DNA from: Streptomyces sp. APSN-46.1
GTDB lineage: Bacteria; Actinomycetota; Actinomycetes; Streptomycetales; Streptomycetaceae
Direction: 5' to 3'
DNA: 64,000 nt
NCBI RefSeq assembly: GCF_022815725.1
Contig: NZ_JALGRF010000001.1
Location: 1,313,351-1,377,350, forward strand
The stretch's first letter is position 1. Every line of letters starts with the position of its first letter. Made by a program: the position numbers and the translations under genes. Positions 16,462 through 25,169 of the stretch are shown here, piece after piece. The notes beneath the pieces are model-generated. The model was not told the origin of the DNA. It did not search any database and worked only from the letters and a program-made list of their open reading frames with translations.

Positions 16462-17967
16462 TCAGGCGGCGGGGATCAGCGGAGCTCTCGGGTCCGTGCG
16501 CAGCGGGGCCGCCAGGGCCACGAGGGCGTGTTCGAGGCCGTGCAGGTGCGCGAGGGCCGGTTCCGCCTCGGCCGCCGGGGGTACGAACGGGGCGGCGGTC
16601 TCCGGGTTTCCGCGCCGCGGGGCGGTCAGCGCTTCCACGGCCGCCTCCACGCGCCAGCAGGCGGCGGCGAGCCGGGCGTCGTGCGAGGCCTGCGGATCGG
16701 CGGCGACGGCCACGAGGCCGCGCACCTCCCGGGCGCAGTCGTCGAGCAGCCGGAGCACCTGGCGGGCCCGGGCCTTGCGGGCGCGCAGCGGGCTCAGCGG
16801 GTGGACGAGGGGCGCGAGGGCCATCCGTACGCGGCCCAGCAGCAGTTCGAGCTCGGCGGCGTGCGGGGCCGGATCGGCCTCGGGGTCTCCGGCGAGGCGG
16901 TCCAGGGCGGCGGCGGTGGAGGCCCGTACGCAGTGCAGCGCGCGCTGGATCCAGGCGTCGTTGGCGGCATGGGTGGTCACCGGGAGGATGATCACGACGG
17001 CGAGCGCGGCGCCGAGCGCGCCGATCGCGGTCTCCTGGAAGCGCAGGAGCAGCAGCCCGGGGTGCAGGACGCCGAGGAGCCCGTAGAGCAGTCCGGCCAT
17101 GACGGTGACGAAGAACATCATCCAGGAGTACGAGGGGGCCGCGGTGTAGAAGATCCCGAAGACGCAGACGGCGACGAGTGCGGCGGTCGGCGCGGGTGCG
17201 CCGTGCAGCGGTACGGCGATCAGCAGCCCGGCGGCGATGCCGAGGACCGTGCCGAGGACGCGGCGGAAGCCCCGTACGAGGGTCTCACCGCGGGATGCGG
17301 TGTTGACGAAGATCCACCAGGCGGTGCCGACGGCCCAGTACCAGCGGTCTTCGGAGAGCGCCTGGCCGATGGCGAGGGCGAAGCCGCATGCGGCCGTGGC
17401 CTGGAAGGCCTGCCGGGTGGTGGGCCGCGCGAGCCCCGTGCCCGGCAGCCCGGGCGGGGCGGCGGGGGGCGGGGTGCGCCGCTCGATGGGCCAGAGCACG
17501 AAGCGCACGGCCCCGACGGCGAGGAGCGCCAGCCCGGCGGCGGCGTACAACTCGGGCAGCTGCCCGGGGGCCGCGTGCAGGAACTGGGTGACGAAGAACA
17601 TCATGAAGCCGAAGATTCCGAGGGCGTGCCCACGGGGGCCCCAGCGCCGGGCGTAGACGCCTGCGAAGACGACGGCGAGGAAGGCGGCGTCCCGGGCGAG
17701 GGGCACGCCGTGCAGGGCGGTGGCGAGGGCCAGTACGGGGAATCCCACGGTCGGCAGCAGCGCCGTGGTGACCACCTGGCGGCGCACGGTGGAGTCGAGC
17801 ACGGTGAAGAAGGCGAGCAGGGCCGCCAGTCCCCCGGTGATGGAGGCGGTCAGGGAAAGCCCGGCGAGTTCCGCGGTGGCGACGGCGAGGCCGACGCCGA
17901 TCACGGCACGCAGCGAGTTCCTCAGCCTGAAGCGCCCCGGATCCGGAGCCACGAACATCCTCTTCAC
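16462..17967 (-). CDS. FUSC family membrane transporter (aromatic acid exporter-like)
   Basis: About 501 residues from a GTG at 17967 (VKRMFVAPDPGRFRLRNSLR) preceded by AAGGGGG; the frame is open to 18129, but that part is Arg/Pro-rich. Two sets of hydrophobic helices (about residues 20-160 and 190-350) flank RFRLRNSLRAVIGVGLAVA and ALSEDRWYWAVGTAWWIFV, the duplicated FUSC half-units. A soluble helical C-terminus of about 140 residues follows. Homologues (YccS, AaeB) export aromatic carboxylic acids. Substrate unknown. It is divergent from the eCIS-core gene. Confidence 0.82.
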   Translation of the reverse strand: MKRMFVAPDPGRFRLRNSLRAVIGVGLAVATAELAGLSLTASITGGLAALLAFFTVLDSTVRRQVVTTALLPTVGFPVLALATALHGVPLARDAAFLAVVFAGVYARRWGPRGHALGIFGFMMFFVTQFLHAAPGQLPELYAAAGLALLAVGAVRFVLWPIERRTPPPAAPPGLPGTGLARPTTRQAFQATAACGFALAIGQALSEDRWYWAVGTAWWIFVNTASRGETLVRGFRRVLGTVLGIAAGLLIAVPLHGAPAPTAALVAVCVFGIFYTAAPSYSWMMFFVTVMAGLLYGLLGVLHPGLLLLRFQETAIGALGAALAVVIILPVTTHAANDAWIQRALHCVRASTAAALDRLAGDPEADPAPHAAELELLLGRVRMALAPLVHPLSPLRARKARARQVLRLLDDCAREVRGLVAVAADPQASHDARLAAACWRVEAAVEALTAPRRGNPETAAPFVPPAAEAEPALAHLHGLEHALVALAAPLRTDPRAPLIPAA

Positions 17968-18252
17968 GGCGGTGTGCCGACCCCCTTGCAGTGGTGCGCG
18001 CCGGCCCGGCGCCGCCCGGGGTGGTGGGCGGCAGACGGGCACGGCGAAGGCGCCGCGCTCCGAACCGGCCTCGTTGCCGCCCGGCGCTGCGCGGCGCCGT
18101 AAGTACATGGATACCCCACAGATAAACATGTACGGCCCACTGGCTCAACCGAGCGGCGCGGGACTATGCCATTGGTACAGCGGGGCGGGGTTCGGGTCGG
18201 CCGGATGCGGCCAACGGACCATCGCGCGGCACGCCTGTACGGCATAGGCGGA

Positions 18253-18281
18253 TTGCAGCCCCTACCGGGGCAACCTAGACT
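18253..18281 (+). promoter_or_regulatory. Sigma-70-type promoter for the eCIS-core gene
   Basis: TTGCAG (18253-18258), a 17-bp spacer and TAGACT (18276-18281) in an AT-rich pocket, 40 bp before the first possible start codon. This is one of the best consensus-like promoters in the window. Confidence 0.6.
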
Positions 18282-18320
18282 AAAAATGATCATTCCTCAT
18301 GGACTCCACATCGACTTCTG

Positions 18321-20915
18321 ATGGATTCCATGGACTCCGACCCCCGGAGTGAGCGGGGTACACCCATGGCCGAGGCCGTACGACAGTCGGACGTGCGGAC
18401 CGGCGCCCGCCGAGAGAGGCCGGCGCCGTCGAAGTCGAAGGCGAAGGCGCGGGATGCCACGCGTCCCCTGGAGGCCGCGCCCGGGCCGGCTCGGCTGGTG
18501 GCGCACGGAGCGGGGAATCGCGCGGTGGGGGCGTATCTGCGGCGCGAGGCGCGGCGTGCCGAGGGCCAGGCGCTCGACCCCTCCCTGCGGGCGGAGATGG
18601 AGTCGCACCTCGGCGGCGCGGACCTGTCCGGCGTAAGGCTCCACACCTCCGCCGCGGCGGCGGAGTCGGCGAACGCGCTGCGGGCCAGGGCCTTCACGGT
18701 GGGGCAGGACATCGTCTTCGCGTCCGGCGAGTACCACCCCGCCGACCGCGCGGGCCGCGCCCTGATCGCCCACGAGCTGACGCACACGGTCCAGCAGACC
18801 CGTGGCGGACCCGGTCCCGCGGGGTCGGACCGCACCGAGCGGACGGCGGCCGAGAGCGCGGCCCGGTTGACTCGCGGCAGCCGCGGGGCGCGGGTCACGG
18901 AGGGGTCGGCGGTCGGGGTCGCGCGCCAGCCGGCGGGGGCGCAGACCGCTGCCCAGGCCCCCGAGAAGCAGAAGCCGGATTCGCTCGGCTTCTGGGGCGA
19001 CCTCCTGATCGATGAGCTCGCCGGTGTGGCCGTGGGGTCGGGCCTCCAGCAGCAGATGCTGAAGGCCGCCGTGATCGGCTTCATCGCGGAGCTGGATCGC
19101 CAGGTCCAGGACCCGAAATCCAGAGCCGACATCCAGGCCGGCGCCAAGGAACTGGCCAAACGAGGCAACCAGGAAAAGATGATCGCGGCGTACTACGCCG
19201 GTACGGTCGCCGGCGTGGTGAGCCCGGTCACCGATCTGTTGGGCCTCGTGGTCCTGGCGGAACAGCTGCGGGCGTTCACCGAGAAGCTCGTGGTCGGTGC
19301 GCTGAAGGGCGAAGGCGACCTGATCGGTGAGGTCACGGGGCTGATCGAGGCGTACGACGCCTTCAAGAAGTCCCTGCTCGACTCGCTGATCGACATCATC
19401 AAGAACCACCCGGAGGAACTCTTCTTCTTCGGCCACCTCCAGGCGGTGGCGGTACGCACGGCAGGCGAGGCCGGCCGTACCGGAGCCCGGAAAGTCGTCG
19501 CGGCCATCTCCGACAAGGACGAGGGGAAGCCGGCCAAACCGCCTGAGACCGCCTGGCAGATCCTGACCACGGCCACGGAGGCCGAAAAGGCCGGCGGGGC
19601 CAGCACTGTCACCTCCATGGCGACCAGGGCGCGGCAGGCGATCTTCCACACGCACCCGGAACGGCTCGGCTACGACGTGGGGGAAGCCGTCGGCGCCGTC
19701 GTCGGCAACCTGCTCGTAGCGCTGTTCACCGAGGGGGTCGGGAGCGCCGTCACCAAGATCGCGGGGGAGATCGGACGCGTCGCCCCGATCCTCGCCCGAG
19801 GGGCGGAGGCCCTGGCCGAGATCGGGAAGGGCATAGCGGCCGTGGAGAAAGCGGTGGGTGCGCTGATCGAAGGCGCGCTCAGTGCGTCACTCAAGGGCCT
19901 GAGCAGGATCTTCAAGCCTTTCCGCGAGCTGATGACGCGCCTGCGGGACTTCCTCACCAAGCTGCTCGGCAAGGCGTCCCAACTGGAGGCGGCGGCGGTA
20001 CACACCGCGGAGACGGCAGCCCCGAAAGTTGCCCCGAGCCTTGCCCCGAACGTGCGCAAACTCCCTGGTCCGGGCGAGCCGCGGCCGAAGCGGTCGGCGT
20101 TGACGAAGAAGCAGCAGGCCGCGCTGGAGAAGAAGGCGGCCCGAGCGCAGCCGGCGGCGCCCCCCGAGCCCCATCCCCAGAGCGGCGCCGTTCCCGTGGC
20201 CGAGGAGGTCGGGGAGGTGGTCGAGCCCAAGATCGCGGCAGGTGCGGAGGGCTTCGAACCGGCTCCCGGAGCCGCTCCCCCGACCGCGGCCGCGAAGGCT
20301 CCACAGAAAGGATCCCCGCCACTCAAGGCGGTTCCCCCGCCCAAGGGGACCGTAGCGCCGGCGAAGCCGAAGACGCCCAAGGCTGCGCCGCCGCCCAAGA
20401 GGACCAAGGCACCCGCAAAGAAGCAGGCCGCCGCCGCGCCGGCTGCCGACGTCGCCAAGAGGGCCAAGGTGAGAGCGACGGAATTCAAGCTCGCCTCGCA
20501 GAACGGCCGACTGACCGGACAACTGACCCCTGTGGAACGCTCCCTGATCACGGATCACATCGGCGAGCGTCAGCCACTCATCGACGCGATGAAGAACCGG
20601 CTGCGCGAAGACGCGAGAGTGACATGGAAGAAGGCCACCCAGGGGATAGGGAGACAGCCGGGACCGGACTACCAGGTGCATCACATCATCCCCCTGGAAT
20701 TCGCCCACAGATTCCCTGCCCGGTTCCCCAACGACCCGAGAAATCTCGTGCTGATGAAAACGAACGCACACCGCTGGTGGCACACCATGATCAATGCCAA
20801 GAGGGGTCGTCTCTCCCCCAAGGAGTTGCGGCAAATCGAGCTGAGGACCATCCCCTACAACGAGGGGGACGTCTTCATCGTCAACCCGCAGGGCAGGGTC
20901 ATTCCCGCGAGGTGA
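18321..20915 (+). CDS. eCIS-core (DUF4157) protein with C-terminal HNH-like nuclease domain
   Basis: 864 residues (ATGs at 18330 and 18366 are alternative starts; the last has the better ribosome site). Residues about 84-160 are a DUF4157 domain, ending in the zincin-like motif AHELTHTVQQ (HELTH at 151-155). This domain marks proteins linked to extracellular contractile injection systems. The middle (about 215-570) is Ala/Gly-rich with amphipathic and hydrophobic helices, then a Pro/Lys/Ala-rich linker (about 590-720). The last 82 residues carry HHIIPLEFAH, N808 and H817/H821, an HNH/colicin-like nuclease pattern. The layout suggests a polymorphic toxin or injected cargo. No injection-system structural genes are in the window, and no immunity gene follows. 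Confidence 0.75.
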   Translation: MDSMDSDPRSERGTPMAEAVRQSDVRTGARRERPAPSKSKAKARDATRPLEAAPGPARLVAHGAGNRAVGAYLRREARRAEGQALDPSLRAEMESHLGGADLSGVRLHTSAAAAESANALRARAFTVGQDIVFASGEYHPADRAGRALIAHELTHTVQQTRGGPGPAGSDRTERTAAESAARLTRGSRGARVTEGSAVGVARQPAGAQTAAQAPEKQKPDSLGFWGDLLIDELAGVAVGSGLQQQMLKAAVIGFIAELDRQVQDPKSRADIQAGAKELAKRGNQEKMIAAYYAGTVAGVVSPVTDLLGLVVLAEQLRAFTEKLVVGALKGEGDLIGEVTGLIEAYDAFKKSLLDSLIDIIKNHPEELFFFGHLQAVAVRTAGEAGRTGARKVVAAISDKDEGKPAKPPETAWQILTTATEAEKAGGASTVTSMATRARQAIFHTHPERLGYDVGEAVGAVVGNLLVALFTEGVGSAVTKIAGEIGRVAPILARGAEALAEIGKGIAAVEKAVGALIEGALSASLKGLSRIFKPFRELMTRLRDFLTKLLGKASQLEAAAVHTAETAAPKVAPSLAPNVRKLPGPGEPRPKRSALTKKQQAALEKKAARAQPAAPPEPHPQSGAVPVAEEVGEVVEPKIAAGAEGFEPAPGAAPPTAAAKAPQKGSPPLKAVPPPKGTVAPAKPKTPKAAPPPKRTKAPAKKQAAAAPAADVAKRAKVRATEFKLASQNGRLTGQLTPVERSLITDHIGERQPLIDAMKNRLREDARVTWKKATQGIGRQPGPDYQVHHIIPLEFAHRFPARFPNDPRNLVLMKTNAHRWWHTMINAKRGRLSPKELRQIELRTIPYNEGDVFIVNPQGRVIPAR

Positions 20916-21170
20916 GGGGGTCGGGTTCCCTGACGGTCTTCTGAGGCCGGTTCCGGAAACCTGACGCGTTTCTGATCCTGCGGACTCCCGCACGTCGCGC
21001 GTCAGCGACGGGTATGGAATCGGCCGATCGCCGTCAACATGCCGTCAGGAGCCCGCGCGGACGCGATGCGAGCGGGCGTGAAGCGGAGGGGCGCCGGGTC
21101 CGGAACCGCTCCCGGTCGAGGGCGTCTGAGACTCGCCCTGCGCGTACCAGGGGTGTCCATGGCCTCCGGG

Positions 21171-21851
21171 CTACGAGGGCTGCGGGGCGGCGTACCGGGC
21201 GAGGAAGAGGTCTACGCCCGAGGTGACGACCCGGGAGAGCTCGGCCTCGTCGATCTCGGCCTCCGTCGAGAAGGTGTGCACCAGCTGGAGTACGCCGAGG
21301 GTGGCCGCGACGAGCTGTTGCACGGCGAGCGCGGGATCGGGGATGTTCAGCGTCCCGCGCTCGTTGAGCTCGGTGAAGGCCTCGGTCAGCGGGCCGTTGT
21401 TCATGTCGTACGTGACCCGGTACCAGAGCTGGCCGAGCTGCGGGAAGCGGTCGATCTCGCCGATGACCAGGCGGCGCAGCGACATGATGTCGGGGCGCAG
21501 CACCAGCCTGGTCCAGTCGGTGGTGAAGTTGATCAGCGCCGTCCGCAGGTCCGGGGCCTGGGCGATGGTGGAGCTACAGCACTGGAGGCCGGCGTACGTC
21601 TGGGGCAGTACCCCGCCGATGACGGCCAGGAAGAGCCGCTCCTTGTTGCCGAAGTGCTTGTAGATCGTCGCCTTGGAAACCCCGGAGCGGCTGGTGATGG
21701 CGTCCATCGAGGCCGCCGAGTAGCCCTCGGTGAGGAATTCCGCGAGGGCCGCGTCGATGATCGCCTGCCGCTTGCGCTGGGCGGAGTCGGAGGGCCCCGG
21801 AATGATCGGGATGCCGTACTCGTCCGTGGCGTTCATCGTCTCGGCGTCCAT
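21171..21851 (-). CDS. TetR/AcrR family regulator next to pirin
   Basis: 226 residues. The HTH block is AIIDAALAEFLTEGYSAASM...VSKATIYKHFGNKERLFLAV, and the C-terminal domain resembles the AefR-like group (ALINFTTDWTRLVLRPDIMSLRRLVIGEIDRFPQLG). Its upstream region contains ACTGAAC-C-GTTCGGT, nearly identical to a perfect palindrome before the pirin gene, so it probably controls both. An in-frame ATG six residues in (MNATDEYG) is an alternative start. Confidence 0.87.
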   Translation of the reverse strand: MDAETMNATDEYGIPIIPGPSDSAQRKRQAIIDAALAEFLTEGYSAASMDAITSRSGVSKATIYKHFGNKERLFLAVIGGVLPQTYAGLQCCSSTIAQAPDLRTALINFTTDWTRLVLRPDIMSLRRLVIGEIDRFPQLGQLWYRVTYDMNNGPLTEAFTELNERGTLNIPDPALAVQQLVAATLGVLQLVHTFSTEAEIDEAELSRVVTSGVDLFLARYAAPQPS

Positions 21852-21902
21852 GGGGGGTGTCCTTCGGATCTGCTGCGCTGACGGGGGTCTCTCAGTATAT
21901 GA

Positions 21903-21917
21903 ACTGAACCGTTCGGT
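21903..21917. promoter_or_regulatory. TetR operator upstream of the TetR gene
   Basis: ACTGAACCGTTCGGT, one mismatch from the perfect palindrome at 22885-22899, 52-66 bp before the TetR start and next to a TATACT-like -10 (minus strand). Binding inferred. Confidence 0.6.
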
Positions 21918-21941
21918 ACGTCGCGGCCGAACGCGGGGAGG

Positions 21942-22847
21942 TCACACCTGGATGCGGCCCATCAGGCCCCGCTGGTAGTCGAGCTGCGCCTGGTGGAGCT
22001 CGGCGGTGGTGTTCATGACGAACGGGCCGCCGCGGGCGACGGGCTCGCCGATCGGCTCGCCGGCCAGGACCAGGACCTCGGCCGCCTCCTCCGGGGCCGC
22101 CACGCTGAACCGCTCCCCGTCCCGGCCCAGGATCGCGAGGTGGCCGTTCGGGAGCGCGCGGTCGGGGGTGGCCGCCGCACCCGACAGGACGTACAGCATG
22201 GCGTTGTGCCCGGCCGGGACGGTGAACTCGGCCCGGCCGCCGGCCGCGAGGCGGGCGTGCACCACGAGGACCGGGGTGTGGGTCGCGAAGGGGCCCGTCA
22301 CGCCGTGGGTGGAGCCGGTGATCACGGTGAGCTCGGCGCCGTCGCCGGTGGTCACCGTGGGGATGTCGTCGGGCGATCCGTACTGGACCCGCGGCGGCGT
22401 GCCCTTGAGGCGGGCCGGCAGGTTCACCCAGATCTGGAGCAGGTGCTGAGGGCCGCCGTCCGCGAGCAGCTCGGGGGTGGGCCGGGCCAGGTGGACGAGA
22501 CCGGAGCCGGCGGTGAGCCACTGGACCTCGCCGGGGTTCATGACGCGCTTGTGGCCCTCGGAGTCGATGTCCTCCATGGCGCCTTCGATGACGTACTGGA
22601 TGGTCTCGAATCCGCGGTGCGGGTGGGGCGGAGCGCCCTTGGCCTCGCCGGGGCCGAGCACGTGCGGGCCGACCTGGTCGACCATCAGGAAGGGGTCCAC
22701 GAAGGGGAGATCGGCCTGCGGGAAGGGGCGGCGGACCGGGAAGCCCTCGCCTTCGAAGGTGTGGAAGGGGCTGACGACGCGGGCGGTGGAACGCGTGCTG
22801 ACGGCCGGGGCGGTGGCTGCGGTGACGCCCGCTGTGGTGATGTCCAT
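21942..22847 (-). CDS. Pirin family protein
   Basis: 301 residues from the ATG at 22847 (MDITTAGVTAATAP); an ATG seven codons further upstream overlaps the operator. Two cupin folds are visible. The metal-site histidines are in APPHPHRGFETIQYVIEGAMEHIDS-like context (PHPHRGFETI) and the conserved GEVQWLTAGSGLVH block is present. Pirins are Fe-binding, sometimes with quercetin 2,3-dioxygenase activity. The conserved histidine after AGSG is retained (GLVHLARP), though the usual SE motif is altered. Expression is probably controlled by the downstream TetR protein. Confidence 0.87.
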   Translation of the reverse strand: MDITTAGVTAATAPAVSTRSTARVVSPFHTFEGEGFPVRRPFPQADLPFVDPFLMVDQVGPHVLGPGEAKGAPPHPHRGFETIQYVIEGAMEDIDSEGHKRVMNPGEVQWLTAGSGLVHLARPTPELLADGGPQHLLQIWVNLPARLKGTPPRVQYGSPDDIPTVTTGDGAELTVITGSTHGVTGPFATHTPVLVVHARLAAGGRAEFTVPAGHNAMLYVLSGAAATPDRALPNGHLAILGRDGERFSVAAPEEAAEVLVLAGEPIGEPVARGGPFVMNTTAELHQAQLDYQRGLMGRIQV

Positions 22848-22856
22848 GCGACGACT

Positions 22857-22899
22857 GAACTGTACCAATCAGTTCACTGTCAAGACTGAACCGTTCAGT
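22857..22899. promoter_or_regulatory. Operator region upstream of pirin
   Basis: Contains a perfect 15-bp palindrome ACTGAAC-C-GTTCAGT (22885-22899) and a second inverted repeat GAACTG/CAGTTC (22857-22862, 22870-22875) close to the pirin start. The first matches the site before the adjacent TetR gene. Confidence 0.65.
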
Positions 22900-23073
22900 T
22901 AGGCAAATGGACCACTTGGTTTAGCCGCCAAGTTCGGTGGCGTGTCGGCCAGTTGTCCGGATATCAGCTCATTCGTGCGGAGGACCGCGGGCAGACCTTC
23001 GGGATGATTCGCACGCGCGGCGCGTGCAACAGGGTGGGCTGCGACCATCCCTCACCCGAAAGGAACGGTCTTC

Positions 23074-24642
23074 GTGCGCATGAAGCGATTCGCACCGTTA
23101 CTCGCCGCCGCCGGACTCGTCGCCACCACCGTCCCCTTGCTGTCAGCCACCCAGGCCTCCGCCGCGCCCGCGGCGGACTACGGCCCGCGGAAGCCCGCTT
23201 GGCACCGTTGCGGTCCCGACCAGCCGGCCTCGTACGAGTGCGCGACCATCGAGGTCCCGCTCGACTACAGCCGCCCGCGCGGGCGCACGATCGACCTCGC
23301 GATATCCCGGGTGAAGAGCGAGAACCCGGCCAAGCGGCACGGTGTCATGCTGCTCAACCCGGGCGGCCCCGGCGGGTCCGGGCTCGATCTGCCGCTGATG
23401 GCGGCCGAGGCGATGCCCAAGGAGGTACGGGACCAGTACGACCTCATCGGCTTCGACCCGCGCGGCGTCGGGGCCAGCAGCCCCGTCAGCTGTGGGCTGA
23501 CCGACGCCGAGCAGAACATGGACCGGCCCTACAAGGAGGCCACGTTCTCCTCGGACGTGGCGTGGGCGCGCACCGTCGCGGACAAGTGCCGCGAGAAGGC
23601 CGGCGACGTGCTGGCGCACATCACCACCCGCAACACGGCGCGCGACATGGACGCGATCCGCGGCGCGCTGGGCGAGCGGAAGATCTCGTACCTGGGCTAC
23701 TCGTACGGGACCTACCTCGGCGCGGTGTACACGCAGATGTTCCCGAACAGGACCGACCGCTTCGTGCTGGACAGCGGGGTCGATCCGCAGCGGATCTGGC
23801 GCGGAATGATCCAGGTGTGGGCGACCGAGGCCGAGCCGGCGTTCAAGCGGTGGACCGAGTGGACCGCCGAGCGCTCGGGCGAGTTCCAGCTCGGCGACAC
23901 CCCGAAGGCGGTGTCCGAGACGTTCTGGGAGCTGGTGGCGCGCGCCGACAAGGATCCGATCGACTTCGACGGACAGAAGATCACGGGTGACGACATCCGG
24001 ACCGCGCGGGGGCTGTTCTTCTACCCCGCGCAGGCCGCCCCCGTCGTCAAGGCGCTCAAGGACGCCGCCGACGGCAAGCCCGTCGGGGACTTACCGTCCG
24101 CCGCGTCGGCTCTGAAGCGCAACTCCCAGTCCTCCGAGCCGGCTTCGGACAACGGCACCGCCGTCTTCTGGAGCGTGGTGTGCGGGGACACGGGCGCGTG
24201 GCCGCGCGATCCGGAGCAGTACCGGCGCGACGCGGTCAAGGACAGGGCCGCGTACCCGCTGTACGGGGACTTCGCCTCGAACATCAAGCCGTGCGCCTTC
24301 TGGCAGCGGCCGGTCGAGGCGGCCACACCGATGAAGACGCGGGCGAACGTACTGACCGTGCAGAACGAGTGGGACTCGCAGACCCCGCTGATCAGCGGCC
24401 AGGGCCTGCACCGCGCGCTCAAGGGCTCGCGGATGGTGCTGGCGGCGGGCGGTGAGGGCCACGGCGTGTACCTCGCCGACCCCACCTCCTGCGCGAACGC
24501 CCCGGTCAACGCGTACCTGACCACGGGCAAGCTGCCGGCCGAGGACGTGACCTGCCGGACGCGGCCGGGTGGCGCCGAGCGGCGCGAGTCGGCGACCTCT
24601 CCGAAGCCGCTGCCGCTCCCGACCGTTCCCGGACGGTTCTGA
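23074..24642 (+). CDS. Secreted alpha/beta hydrolase, S33 tripeptidyl aminopeptidase type
   Basis: 522 residues with a Sec signal (FAPLLAAAGLVATTVPLLSA, cleaved near ASA-AP). The oxyanion block is NPGGPGGSG, the nucleophile serine is in GYSYGTYLG, the acid is in EWDSQTPL and the histidine in GEGHGVYL, with the TAP C-terminal domain. This is the Streptomyces SlpD/SlpE/Tap family, which trims tripeptides or acts on esters outside the cell. The GTG start is preceded by AAAGGA (23058-23063). Confidence 0.87.
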   Translation: MRMKRFAPLLAAAGLVATTVPLLSATQASAAPAADYGPRKPAWHRCGPDQPASYECATIEVPLDYSRPRGRTIDLAISRVKSENPAKRHGVMLLNPGGPGGSGLDLPLMAAEAMPKEVRDQYDLIGFDPRGVGASSPVSCGLTDAEQNMDRPYKEATFSSDVAWARTVADKCREKAGDVLAHITTRNTARDMDAIRGALGERKISYLGYSYGTYLGAVYTQMFPNRTDRFVLDSGVDPQRIWRGMIQVWATEAEPAFKRWTEWTAERSGEFQLGDTPKAVSETFWELVARADKDPIDFDGQKITGDDIRTARGLFFYPAQAAPVVKALKDAADGKPVGDLPSAASALKRNSQSSEPASDNGTAVFWSVVCGDTGAWPRDPEQYRRDAVKDRAAYPLYGDFASNIKPCAFWQRPVEAATPMKTRANVLTVQNEWDSQTPLISGQGLHRALKGSRMVLAAGGEGHGVYLADPTSCANAPVNAYLTTGKLPAEDVTCRTRPGGAERRESATSPKPLPLPTVPGRF

Positions 24643-24656
24643 GCGTCTGCCCGCAA

Positions 24657-24729
24657 TCTGACCGCCGTCTGACCGTCTGACCGCCTGACCGCGCCTGCCC
24701 GCCTGATCAGCTGACGGCCTGATCAGCTG
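24657..24729. repeat. Short degenerate tandem repeats
   Basis: Units of TCTGACCG/CCTGACCG followed by two copies of CCTGATCAGCTG, filling the gap between the S33 hydrolase and the SRPBCC gene. Each TGATCA core is palindromic. No function evident. Confidence 0.55.
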
Positions 24730-25169
24730 GACGCCTCCACCGCCGCCTTGATCCGGCGGCCGAAGTCGGGGGCGTCCTTGCGGGCGGCGGACAGCGCCAG
24801 CCCGACCAGGAGTTTGCCGAGGCCGTGCCCTTGGAGGGTGTTGAAGAGACGGACGCGGGTGCGGCCCCCCGGCAGGGCGGCGAGATCGTAGCCGCCCTCG
24901 GCGGTGACGAGGTTCTTGCTCTGCTCGGTCCAGCGGATCAGGTGGGGCGGATCGAATCCGACGATGCGGAACTCCCGGCCGGTCTTCATCCCGGCGTCCT
25001 TGACGGTGCTGCGGAAGACGGTGCCGATCGCCGTCGGGCCGTCCGGGGTCTTGCGGATCTCCTGGACACGGGGGCTGAACTCGGGGTCGTTGCGCCCGTC
25101 GGCGAGGTACGCGAAGACCTGCTCGACGGGGCGGTCGATCTCGACGACCGCCTCGAACCCTCCGGACAT
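24723..25169 (-). CDS. SRPBCC (polyketide cyclase/START-like) family protein
   Basis: 148 residues from the ATG at 25169, which overlaps the MFS stop as TGATG, so translation is coupled; GAGGAG precedes it. The helix-grip pattern is visible: FEAVVEIDRPVEQVFAYLADGRNDPEF at the start, then TVFRSTVKDAGMKTGREFRIVGFD and a C-terminal helix. Ligand unknown. It was the second gene of an operon whose first gene, an MFS transporter, is now decapitated, so its expression may be impaired. Confidence 0.82.
   Translation of the reverse strand: MSGGFEAVVEIDRPVEQVFAYLADGRNDPEFSPRVQEIRKTPDGPTAIGTVFRSTVKDAGMKTGREFRIVGFDPPHLIRWTEQSKNLVTAEGGYDLAALPGGRTRVRLFNTLQGHGLGKLLVGLALSAARKDAPDFGRRIKAAVEASS

Noticed and set aside
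20916..21170. Possible immunity gene after the eCIS-core/HNH protein
   Set aside because: Short frames here are Arg-rich with no ribosome site; no convincing coding potential.
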